Of a stretch of 64,000 bases of DNA, positions 35,748 through 43,203 are shown piece after piece (position 1 is the stretch's first letter; each line of letters opens with the position of its first letter). The notes beneath the pieces are model-generated. The model did no database searches. It saw only the letters and a program-made list of their open reading frames with translations, and was not told the origin of the DNA. This DNA comes from Neomoorella stamsii (lineage in GTDB: Bacteria > Bacillota > DSM-521 > Neomoorellales > Neomoorellaceae): assembly GCF_002995805.1 (NCBI RefSeq), contig NZ_PVXL01000043.1, forward strand, positions 1 to 64,000, written 5' to 3'. The position numbers and the translations under genes were made by a program.

Positions 35748-36026
35748 TCAGGGACTCAGACGTCGGAACTCAATCCCCCTTTGCAGTAACAAATAGTCCA
35801 TAAAAGAAGGTGTAATCCTTTCCGGGTCATAGATTATTTTGACCATATTGGCCTGGTCCTCCCGGGGTAACTGGATCTCCTTTACCAGGGCTGCCAGGGT
35901 ATAATAGACTGTTTCCCGGATGACCGGCGTTTCAAGGTTGGGTATAATGTAGGTAACTTCCAGGTGCCGTCCAGGTTGTAATTTTTCCTGGCGGGCGTCA
36001 ATCCACATTCTTACCTTCGGTTCCAT
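35748..36026 (-). CDS. second HMA-fold-like small protein (92 aa)
   Basis: Unnamed protein with an HMA-like end: IIYDPERITPSFMDYLLLQRGIEF, where HMA proteins have VxYDPxxxs...I...GY. The N-terminal part has two beta strands and an ETVYYTLAALVKEI helix. No CxxC. ATG 36026 is chosen for GGAGGTGG 8 bases upstream. Probably in an operon with the 100-residue relative 68 bases downstream. Function unknown. Confidence 0.6.
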   Translation of the reverse strand: MEPKVRMWIDARQEKLQPGRHLEVTYIIPNLETPVIRETVYYTLAALVKEIQLPREDQANMVKIIYDPERITPSFMDYLLLQRGIEFRRLSP

Positions 36027-36158
36027 GTTCTTTCCACCTCCAGAGCCCTGCCCTAATATTTTATGCACCAACTCACCTTTTGCCGCCTGTTTTTAGGTCC
36101 ATCCCACCCTTCACCAACATATGCTGTAATAGTGATTCTATGAAATGAGGGGTGAAAG

Positions 36159-37850
36159 ATGGCTAAAATTCTTCTGGGGGATATTACCTTATCATCATGG
36201 GAGCTTGATGCTTCTAGCAAAGCCTTGCTCCCGGTCCTGGGCCGCAGTCTGGGTGTAAGTTTCTTAGAAGATGGTGAAGGAAACTTTATCCTGAATCCGC
36301 CCCTGGCTAATAAGACGGTTGTTTTACGCCCGCTGGCCGGCCAGGATCAAACCTTGAAGGTTCTGCTAACTGCCTTAAGCCAGGAGTTGCAGGGACGGGG
36401 GTCCAATGTTTTAATTGTTCCAGCTACCGCCAGTGACGGGCGGCTTTTCCGGCTCTGGCAGACCCAGGTCCTTTTTGCCTTCTCGCAAAAGGATGGTGCC
36501 GCTCCAGAACCAGCTTTACGCTTTTTTTACGCCCCCAAAAAGCGCGAGGAAAGCCTGGGTCTAATTGCCGCCCTGGTACAGGCTATGCTCCGTTCAGGAA
36601 GACCCCTGAGTTATACCATCCCCGGAGCCTGGGAGCATTTTAAAAACTTCCGTTACCGCCGCCTCTTAAATAACACAGAAGTACCATCGGTCTTAATTGA
36701 ATTTTGCCAGGTTCACCTGGATCAGGAAATTATTCACAACATAACGACGTGGCTGGTTGGTGGTTTGACCTGGTATTTCGAGAAGCCCCTTACTGAAGAA
36801 ACGGTTTTTAAGCTCCAATCCCTGTTGCAGCACTTCCGGGATGCCTCTTTACCCGGGTTACCTGAAGGAAGCAAGTCCCGGGAAAGCAAGACAATACCTG
36901 GACAAGGCGAGGTTTTGGCTGCGGAAAGCCCGGCCATTACAACAAGGGAACCGCAGTACCGGGTTCCCGCAACAAACCAGGAAAAGATGGAAACTGCGCC
37001 TCCGGAAGGGGAACCGGCAACTATGACGCCGGCCGGGCCGGGAGAGAACCCTGTTCAGACCGGAGAAAAGAGGGATGCAGGAGCAGAAACCACAGGGGGC
37101 GCGGCCCGGGGAGAGACTGGGGGAAAGATGACAGAGTCAGGGGCTAAAACGGGCCCTGGAGAGGGAACGGAGGCAGGAGCTACAACGACCCCGCAAGAGG
37201 TAGCCATACCCGGCAGAAGCGCAATGCAGGTGCAGGATGGACTGCCGGTACAGGGTAAAATACAGGGGCGAGACGGGGCGGCAGGGCAAGCAAAGATACC
37301 ACACCAAAATGAGCTCCTGGCAACGGAAGTAAACCAAAGGGCAACGGCGACAAAGGATTCAGTTTCCAGCAGCCTGGCTTCTCCGCCGGCACCTTCCGGG
37401 CAGGTCCGGAATGCCCGGCAAAGTAAAGGCCGTCACCGGGGCAACCCATTTCCCCCTCCCGGTGACGGGCCGGTGTTTATCTTTAAGCGGCCCCTGGAAG
37501 CCAGCCTTGCTCCTGCTTTGTTTACCCAGGAAGTCCTGGAACGTATGGTACCACTGCCCCTCCAGAGCACTTTCCTGACAGGAGAACAATGGCGTAAATA
37601 CCTTTCCTCTACCGGAGCGAATACGGCCATGGCCAGCCTCGCTGCCCGGCAGGCCCCTGAGCAGGGAGCAGTAAAACCCCCGGTTCTTAACTTTAACCAA
37701 ATAAGGATAGATCCGATCGGGACGGGTACGGTAGCCCAGGAAACCGGAAAAAATGATAATACCCTGGCGGCGCTCAAAAACCTGAGTGCCGCCATCCTCG
37801 CCCCGGAACAGCCCGGAGAACCACTAAAGAGCGAAGCACCGTCAATTTGA
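36159..37850 (+). CDS. degenerate amidase-like protein with a long disordered tail
   Basis: A 563-residue protein. Residues 1-225 resemble an N-acetylmuramoyl-L-alanine amidase (Amidase_3) fold: an alternating alpha/beta core and LLNNTEVPSVLIEFCQVHLDQE near 170, equivalent to the amidase 'VPAVLVExGFLSN' segment. The usual N-terminal H/E metal motif (DPGHGG) is absent, so hydrolase activity is unlikely. Residues 230-430 are low-complexity, rich in Gly, Glu, Thr, Pro and Ala. A Pro-rich, moderately conserved-looking C-terminus follows (460-563). No signal peptide. It may be a structural spore or envelope protein; this is inferred from neighbours. Confidence 0.6.
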   Translation: MAKILLGDITLSSWELDASSKALLPVLGRSLGVSFLEDGEGNFILNPPLANKTVVLRPLAGQDQTLKVLLTALSQELQGRGSNVLIVPATASDGRLFRLWQTQVLFAFSQKDGAAPEPALRFFYAPKKREESLGLIAALVQAMLRSGRPLSYTIPGAWEHFKNFRYRRLLNNTEVPSVLIEFCQVHLDQEIIHNITTWLVGGLTWYFEKPLTEETVFKLQSLLQHFRDASLPGLPEGSKSRESKTIPGQGEVLAAESPAITTREPQYRVPATNQEKMETAPPEGEPATMTPAGPGENPVQTGEKRDAGAETTGGAARGETGGKMTESGAKTGPGEGTEAGATTTPQEVAIPGRSAMQVQDGLPVQGKIQGRDGAAGQAKIPHQNELLATEVNQRATATKDSVSSSLASPPAPSGQVRNARQSKGRHRGNPFPPPGDGPVFIFKRPLEASLAPALFTQEVLERMVPLPLQSTFLTGEQWRKYLSSTGANTAMASLAARQAPEQGAVKPPVLNFNQIRIDPIGTGTVAQETGKNDNTLAALKNLSAAILAPEQPGEPLKSEAPSI

Positions 37851-37859
37851 CGGTGCTTC
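37833..37859. terminator. terminator-like hairpin at the end of the amidase-like gene
   Basis: GAAGCACCGTCAA pairs with TTGACGGTGCTTC around the stop codon. The U-run is poor on both strands, so it may act as a bidirectional stop or as an RNA-stabilising stem. Confidence 0.5.
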
Positions 37860-37886
37860 TTAATGGTGGGGCCGTTAACTGTTATA

Positions 37887-38510
37887 CTAGAAACATTGAG
37901 CCGGTGGCGCCGGCGGGCAGACGCCCGGAGCCACAGTGCAGGGAGCCGGCACGCAGAAGCCGTAGCTGGGCACCAGGAGCTGGACGGAAAGGATGGTCTT
38001 AATGACAACGCATACCTGGAAGTCACAGGTAACGGTGATGTTACCGACACCTACGGCCGAGACGACGCAGTTGCAGAAAAGCAAGGTACTCTCGGAGCAA
38101 TCTACGGTTACTCCTTCAGGAGCGCAGAGGGTGACGACTTTGGTAAAGGTAAAGACACGATTGGCAGTTTCAGCTGGAGCATTGGGGTTGGTCAGGGTTA
38201 TTGGAACAGAGACTACTATGGTTAAAGTAGCAAAATTGCCGGTAGCTGGTACCCGGTTAATCACGCTGCAGGAAATGGTCCCATTCAGGGCACAGGGGAT
38301 AGCTTGCCCTACGGTAAAAGTCCCGGTGACAAACTCACCGGTAAGACCCGTCGTTACTGTTGTATCCCGGGTACGGCTTTCCACCTGGAAACAGCTGTCA
38401 TAAACCTTGTCAACGACAATACACTCGATACGAGTCGGTGGCGGACATCCTTCCGGCGGGCACTGGCCGGGAGCAACGACGGCCTGCTTGACGCTCGCTT
38501 CATCAGCCAT
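37887..38510 (-). CDS. Cys-rich protein, possibly spore-coat/SPOCS-like (207 aa)
   Basis: A protein with many cysteines, including CPPEGCPP at the N-terminus, FCNC in the middle and CVPAPC...CPPAPPAQCF at the end. The central part is beta-rich, with alternating Thr/Val (TRDTTVTTGLTGEFVTGTFTV, TLTIVVSVPITLTN), somewhat like DUF3794/SPOCS domains of spore morphogenesis proteins. No signal peptide. Disulfide cross-linking in a spore layer is plausible but unproven. AAGGAGG lies about 11 bases before the ATG. It converges with the amidase-like gene. Confidence 0.6.
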   Translation of the reverse strand: MADEASVKQAVVAPGQCPPEGCPPPTRIECIVVDKVYDSCFQVESRTRDTTVTTGLTGEFVTGTFTVGQAIPCALNGTISCSVINRVPATGNFATLTIVVSVPITLTNPNAPAETANRVFTFTKVVTLCAPEGVTVDCSESTLLFCNCVVSAVGVGNITVTCDFQVCVVIKTILSVQLLVPSYGFCVPAPCTVAPGVCPPAPPAQCF

Positions 38511-38689
38511 GTTTAAACTTACCTCCTTAGAGCAAATATTTCGGGTTAATGCCTGGTATATAATATTGACCTCAACGGGTGGATGTTACCGGGAAAACAT
38601 AATTTATTGCCGGCAATCAAAATTATATTTTTTCTGCCAGGAAAGCATATGCATTAGTTAGGTAGACCTGGTCCGGGGAGGTGATGGCC

Positions 38690-39676
38690 ATGGTAAATTA
38701 TTTAGCTACACCAGGTGATAGCTGGCAGTTAGTTTTGCGCCAGGGCATATTACATTACAGTTATACCGCAACCGGTGAACCCATGGCTGGCCTGAGCGCC
38801 TCTACTGCCGTTATTGACCCTGCCGGTCGCTTACATATAGTGGCAACAATGCTTAATAAGCGGTTAATTTATGCCCGCTGGCAGGGTCACCGCTGGGAAA
38901 GTAGTGAGTTGCCGGTAAATGGTTCCGTCCTGGCCTTTGTCCTCGATTCCCGCAAGCAACCGCACCTCTTATTAGAGGAATCCTATAGACCGGAAATTAT
39001 CCACCTTTACCTGGCCGGTAACCGTTGGCAAAGGCAGTTTTTACCCTTTAACCTTACGGCTCCTCCCTTACTATTTAAACCCCTGCTCCGGGGCCGGCTC
39101 TTCTTTACCGGTCAGGATGTATCCAGGGGAAGGCAGCTTTTATTTTTAACAGTTTATGATCCTGCCACGGGCTGGCAGGTACCCCGTCCCCTTACCGGCG
39201 TAGAACCTGGTAATAAAATTTATGCTTACTGGTTTCAGGGGTATCTTTACCTCTTGTCCTGGCACAGGCAGGAAAAGGACTACTTGCTTTATTTACACGT
39301 AGTTGACCCGGAAAAAAACACCTCGCTGAGGCTCTGCCCGGGAACAATGGTTGATCTTCCCGATGACCGGCCAGTACTCCTGGCTAAGGAAAAAAACTTA
39401 CTTTTCCTCTGGACATCCAGCAACCGCCTGGCCTTTTGCTTTTCCCAGGATGGCGGCAGTACCTGGTTGCCACCCCAGAGCGCCTATTTCTTTTTCCCGG
39501 CCCGGATTAAAGCCGTAGAGGGGCCAGAGGGCCCCTCCACCAGACAGGTAGCTTTCACCAAGATCAGCGGTCTGGAGCCGGACTGGCCCCTCGTAATCAA
39601 TTTTGAGCCTCTTTTTTCTTTGTGCAGGGCTGTCGTTGTAAATCCCAGCAGCAGGAATACTCCTTTTAAGCAATGA
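38690..39676 (+). CDS. beta-propeller-like protein of unknown function (328 aa)
   Basis: Recurrent beta-strand blades with aromatic/Gly turns (HYSYTATGEP, GRLHIVATML, NKRLIYARWQGHRWESS, LHLLLEES-like) and one sialidase-type Asp-box, FSQDGGSTWLPP, near 260. These suggest a propeller of five to seven blades. No catalytic residues or signal peptide are visible. ATG 38690 is chosen for GGGGAGGTGA 5 bases upstream. It lies between a Cys-rich protein and a LysM protein, so a role in spore or wall assembly is possible. Confidence 0.6.
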   Translation: MVNYLATPGDSWQLVLRQGILHYSYTATGEPMAGLSASTAVIDPAGRLHIVATMLNKRLIYARWQGHRWESSELPVNGSVLAFVLDSRKQPHLLLEESYRPEIIHLYLAGNRWQRQFLPFNLTAPPLLFKPLLRGRLFFTGQDVSRGRQLLFLTVYDPATGWQVPRPLTGVEPGNKIYAYWFQGYLYLLSWHRQEKDYLLYLHVVDPEKNTSLRLCPGTMVDLPDDRPVLLAKEKNLLFLWTSSNRLAFCFSQDGGSTWLPPQSAYFFFPARIKAVEGPEGPSTRQVAFTKISGLEPDWPLVINFEPLFSLCRAVVVNPSSRNTPFKQ

Positions 39677-39678
39677 TT

Positions 39679-40605
39679 TTAGATAATGATTGGCACCACA
39701 ATACCCAGGAATAAAGGACCAAAGACAAAGGGGAACCTGCGGGCAGCGCCGATTAACAAGACAGGGTCTTTATCCATATCAGCATCCATCATATGATGGC
39801 CCATCATCATACCATGGGCCATGGGCATCATTTCAACTACCTTAAATTCTTCCATTTCCCGGTAGCGAACCATTAAAACGACATGATCCATATCGAAATG
39901 CCTGGGATCAGGAATCCCCCGGGCAACAACCAGTAATTCCCGTTTTTCTATATCAATCATGCCCATACCCATGGCGCCGGGGCAATGATGGGTGGGATGC
40001 ATCATAAAGCAGTGGCGCCGGGGCATTACTGGAGGCATGATGGGAATGCAGATGCGCTGGCCGGGATAAATCAAATTGGGATCTGTAATTTGCGGGTTGG
40101 CCGCCAGGATCTGATCCACTGTAGTACCGAACTTGCGGGCGATGCTGCTTAAAGTATCTCCGGGCTTGACGACATAGATAAACCCGTTGGGGCAGGGCAT
40201 TATGGGCTTAACTGGAATGCAGAGTACTTGACCAGGGTAAATCAGGTTGGGATCCTGGACCTGGGGATTGGCTGCTATCAGGGCATCCAGGCTGACATTA
40301 AATTTCTGGGCAATGGAGTACATGGAATCGCCTGGTTGGACAGTATAATAGAAGCCGCCGGGGCAAGGTACAGGCATTTTCTTGGGAATGCACAGCACCT
40401 GGCCGGGATAAATGAGATTGGGATCTTTTACCTGGGGGTTGGCAGCAATAAGCTCATCCAGGGTTATACCAAAACGCCGGGCAATAAGATACATAGTATC
40501 GCCGCTTTTAACGGTATAATGGAAGCCATGGGGACACGGGGGCACCATATGCTGGGCTGCCGCCTCACTTACAGTTGCCTCAACTTTCTTACTTTCGTCA
40601 CTCAT
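39679..40605 (-). CDS. triple-LysM protein with Met/His-rich tail (SafA-like)
   Basis: A 308-residue protein without signal peptide. Three near-identical LysM modules (about 29-72, 81-124, 133-176), each with (K/Q)(S/P)GD(T/S)(M/L) and NPQ(V/I)xDPNLIYPGQ(V/R)xCIP; each ends with a Cys. Non-secreted LysM proteins such as SafA target the spore cortex/coat. The C-terminal third contains HPTHHCPGAMGMGM and PMAHGMMMGHHMMDADMD, a Met/His cluster suited to Cu or other metal binding, and a hydrophobic end. ATG 40605 has AAAGGAGA 8-9 bases upstream. It ends 2 bases from the convergent propeller gene. Confidence 0.82.
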   Translation of the reverse strand: MSDESKKVEATVSEAAAQHMVPPCPHGFHYTVKSGDTMYLIARRFGITLDELIAANPQVKDPNLIYPGQVLCIPKKMPVPCPGGFYYTVQPGDSMYSIAQKFNVSLDALIAANPQVQDPNLIYPGQVLCIPVKPIMPCPNGFIYVVKPGDTLSSIARKFGTTVDQILAANPQITDPNLIYPGQRICIPIMPPVMPRRHCFMMHPTHHCPGAMGMGMIDIEKRELLVVARGIPDPRHFDMDHVVLMVRYREMEEFKVVEMMPMAHGMMMGHHMMDADMDKDPVLLIGAARRFPFVFGPLFLGIVVPIII

Positions 40606-40676
40606 AAAGCCGGTCTCCTTTCTTGCTGGCATGCTTTGCTAGTATAGGGTATGAAACCGGCCAGTTCTTGGTGACT

Positions 40677-40701
40677 AAAAAAGCGCCCCTACGGGTGCGC
40701 T
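40677..40701 (-). terminator. terminator of the 8-oxoguanine deaminase gene
   Basis: On the minus strand AGCGCACCCGTAGGGGCGCT followed by TTTTTAG. It lies 120 bases after the stop codon. Confidence 0.8.
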
Positions 40702-40736
40702 AAATTACTTGTTCTGGTATGGGGGCCTCACTCAAC

Positions 40737-40766
40737 GGCGGCTTCGCTCCGCCACCCGTGGGTGGC
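40737..40766. repeat. two abutting hairpins in an intergenic region
   Basis: GGCGG(CTTCGCT)CCGCC at 40737-40753 shares bases with the palindrome GCCACCCGTGGGTGGC at 40751-40766, so only one can form at a time. Located between the deaminase stop and its terminator. Confidence 0.6.
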
Positions 40767-40820
40767 TACTGTTTATCTTATCACCAGCAAATTCTCCTCC
40801 TTTCGCCGGACTTATAACAG

Positions 40821-42227
40821 CTACTGCCGTTTGGGGTAAGCATAATAATCAGTACCTGTACGCCTCCCGGCCCAGGCCAGCATCTCGGATGATATCCGGT
40901 TGGCCTGACGAACGATTTCAGTTTCATCAACCTTCAACAGCCGGCCTTCCCGGACTACGACCTCGCCGTTAACAATGGTGGTATCTACCAGCTGGCTATC
41001 ACCGCAAGTAATAATAGCTGCTACCGGGTCATGCTGGCCCCCGGCAAACCCCAGTTCCTCAAAGTTAATCAGGATCATGTCTGCTGCCATTCCCGGCGCC
41101 AGGTGACCAAGGTCCTCGCGGCCTAATACTTGGGCACTGCCGACAGTTGCCAAACGTAAAACTTCTTCTGCTGTCAGGCCGTCATTACCGTAAGCCAGTT
41201 TTTGTAAGAGATAGGCAATACGCATTTCGTTCCACATATTAGAGGAATCATTACTGGCGCTGCCATCGACGGCCAGACCTACCCGGGCCCCGGCAGACAG
41301 CAGGTCCTTCACCCGGCAGACGCCGGAAGATAGCTTCATATTGGAAACCGGGCAATGAGCCACACCGCTTTTCGTCTCGCCTAGCAAGGCTACCTCGGCA
41401 TCGTTTAAATGTATGGCATGGGCAAACCATACATCGGACCCCAGCCAGCCCAGGTCAGCCATGTACTCTACCGGCCGCCGGCCAAATTTTTCTTTACAGA
41501 AGCGTTCTTCATCCAGAGTTTCGGCCAGGTGGGTATGGAGCATGACACCGTATCGGCGCGCCAGGGCGGCACTATCTCGCATCAATTGGGGAGTTACAGA
41601 AAAAGGTGAACAGGGAGCCAGGGCAACCCGGCACATGGCGAAGGGGCCGGCCTCATGGTACTGCCGGATCAAGCGCTCGCTATCAGCTAATATCTCGTCT
41701 TCTTTTTGAACTACTTCATCCGGTGGCAGGCCACCCCGGCTTTTGCCCAGGGACATGCTGCCCCGGGTGGCATGAAAGCGGATCCCCAGTTCCCGGGCCG
41801 CCTGGATTTCAATATCAATAAGTTCATTTCCCTGACCACGGGGAAAGACGTAGTGATGGTCGCTGGAGCAGGTACAGCCTGTCTTCAGCAATTCCCCCAA
41901 CCCCACCAGGGCTCCCTGGCGAACTGCTTCCGGCGTCAGTTCACGCCAGATTTCGTAAAGGGTCACTAACCAGGGGAACAGGGGTATATCCTGGGTTGCC
42001 GGAATATTGCGGGTCAGGGTCTGGTAGAGGTGATGATGGGTATTGATCAGTCCCGGCAAAACAACCTTACCCCTGGCGTTAATAATTTCGTCTCCATCTC
42101 CCGCAGGTAGATTGGATCCAATGGCCTTAATTGCCGGCCCCTCAATTAAAAGATCAGCCTGCCGGTAACGATGGCCTTCGCTATCCAGGGTAATAATCCA
42201 TTCGGCATTTTTGATAAGTAAAGCCAA
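40821..42227 (-). CDS. 8-oxoguanine deaminase (amidohydrolase family)
   Basis: Deaminates 8-oxoguanine to urate, clearing an oxidised purine. The 468-residue protein has the metal motif INTHHHLYQTLTR, QDIPLFPWLVTLYEIW, SSDHHYVFP, ATRGSMSLGKSRGGLPPD, HTHLAET and DGSASND. These segments match what I recall of characterised 8-oxoguanine deaminases (PA0142 type) rather than guanine deaminase or atrazine hydrolases. TTG 42227 with GGGGG 8 bases upstream. Monocistronic, with its own terminator and a structured leader. Related triazine/guanine hydrolase activities are the main alternative. Confidence 0.85.
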   Translation of the reverse strand: MALLIKNAEWIITLDSEGHRYRQADLLIEGPAIKAIGSNLPAGDGDEIINARGKVVLPGLINTHHHLYQTLTRNIPATQDIPLFPWLVTLYEIWRELTPEAVRQGALVGLGELLKTGCTCSSDHHYVFPRGQGNELIDIEIQAARELGIRFHATRGSMSLGKSRGGLPPDEVVQKEDEILADSERLIRQYHEAGPFAMCRVALAPCSPFSVTPQLMRDSAALARRYGVMLHTHLAETLDEERFCKEKFGRRPVEYMADLGWLGSDVWFAHAIHLNDAEVALLGETKSGVAHCPVSNMKLSSGVCRVKDLLSAGARVGLAVDGSASNDSSNMWNEMRIAYLLQKLAYGNDGLTAEEVLRLATVGSAQVLGREDLGHLAPGMAADMILINFEELGFAGGQHDPVAAIITCGDSQLVDTTIVNGEVVVREGRLLKVDETEIVRQANRISSEMLAWAGRRTGTDYYAYPKRQ

Positions 42228-42246
42228 GCCAAGTGCCCCCAGTCAA

Positions 42247-42292
42247 CCGGGCAAACCCGCTTAAATTTAATGACTTATTTCAGCATTAAAGC
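42247..42292 (-). other. hairpin in the deaminase leader or terminator of the amidase gene
   Basis: On the minus strand GCCCGCTTTAAT ... ATTAAATTTAAGCGGG with a large loop, followed by TTTGCCC. A TATAAT lies about 50 bases upstream (42341-42346), so the hairpin would be in the deaminase 5' leader. The U-run is weak. Confidence 0.45.
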
Positions 42293-42393
42293 GGGCTTCC
42301 AGGACGATGACGTGTGGTTTGTTTTTTCTCCCATGGCTTAATTATACCATAGAAGCAAATGTTTGGGTATCTAGTCCCGGGTACTCAGGCATG

Positions 42394-43125
42394 CTAAAAT
42401 GAAAAATTACACGGTATTAAATTTAACCTGGCTAAAAGATTGGCCAAAGCGGCAGCCAATTCAGCCCGGGTGGCATTCTGGTCGGGCCGGAAGGTACCGT
42501 CCGGGTAGCCGCTCATGATCCCGGCGGCCATAACCTGGCGGATGGCTGTCTCCGCCCAGTGGCCCTGGATATCGCGGGGCTCGTTTAGCTTCAGGCCCAG
42601 GTAGGCGGCGAGGCCGCGAAAGATGGCCCGGGCCAGGGATTGCTGTACTGCCTGCATGGCGAGTTGAGCTGCCGTCTCCGGGTTGCTGATAAAACCCATT
42701 TCCACCAGGACTGCCGAGGCATCGGTCTCCCGCAGGATGTAGAAATTCGCCTCGCGGACACCCCCGTCCGGCCAGCCAGTGGCAGCCACCAGTTCGGATT
42801 GGATCAAGCGGGCGATCTTTTCAGCCTGGCCACCAGGAGCCAGGATAAAAGTGCTAACGTAACTGGCGGCTGGAGTACCGGCGCTGTTGACGTGCAGGCT
42901 GATGACGAGGTCTACCTGTTCCCGGTTGAAGAGACCAGCCCGGTCAGCCAAAGAAACGTCCTGGTCGCCTGTCCGGGACATCACCACTACCACACCTGCC
43001 CCCTGGAGCAACTGCCGCAACGCCAGGCCCACAGCCAGGGTGACGTCCTTTTCCTGGAGGCCGCTGGCGGCGACGGCCCCGGGGTCACTGCCGCCATGGC
43101 CGGGATCAATGCCAATTTTGGGCAT
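42394..43125 (-). CDS. N-acetylmuramoyl-L-alanine amidase with one SLH motif
   Basis: A 243-residue protein. Residues 1-180 are Amidase_3 (GIDPGHGGSDPGA with the zinc His, EKDVTLAV with the Glu, SLHVNSA, and VLVEMGFISNPETA), which cleaves the stem peptide from muramic acid. Residues 190-235 are one S-layer homology motif (DIQGHWAETAIRQVMAAGIMSGYPDGTFRPDQNATRAE). No signal peptide is visible, which suggests mother-cell or spore use, or lysis-dependent release. ATG 43125 has GGGGGTGG 6 bases upstream. Confidence 0.93.
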   Translation of the reverse strand: MPKIGIDPGHGGSDPGAVAASGLQEKDVTLAVGLALRQLLQGAGVVVVMSRTGDQDVSLADRAGLFNREQVDLVISLHVNSAGTPAASYVSTFILAPGGQAEKIARLIQSELVAATGWPDGGVREANFYILRETDASAVLVEMGFISNPETAAQLAMQAVQQSLARAIFRGLAAYLGLKLNEPRDIQGHWAETAIRQVMAAGIMSGYPDGTFRPDQNATRAELAAALANLLARLNLIPCNFSF

Positions 43126-43203
43126 CAAAACCACCCCCAATCTAAGATATGCTTTAAGTTGATCTTAAGCTCCGGGGGTGACCATGGCTAATGGCGTAAA
43201 TTG

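Noticed and set aside
40821-42227. Atrazine chlorohydrolase or guanine deaminase
   Set aside because: The QDIPLFPWLVTLYEIW and ATRGSMSLGKSRGGLPPD segments fit the 8-oxoguanine deaminase type better.
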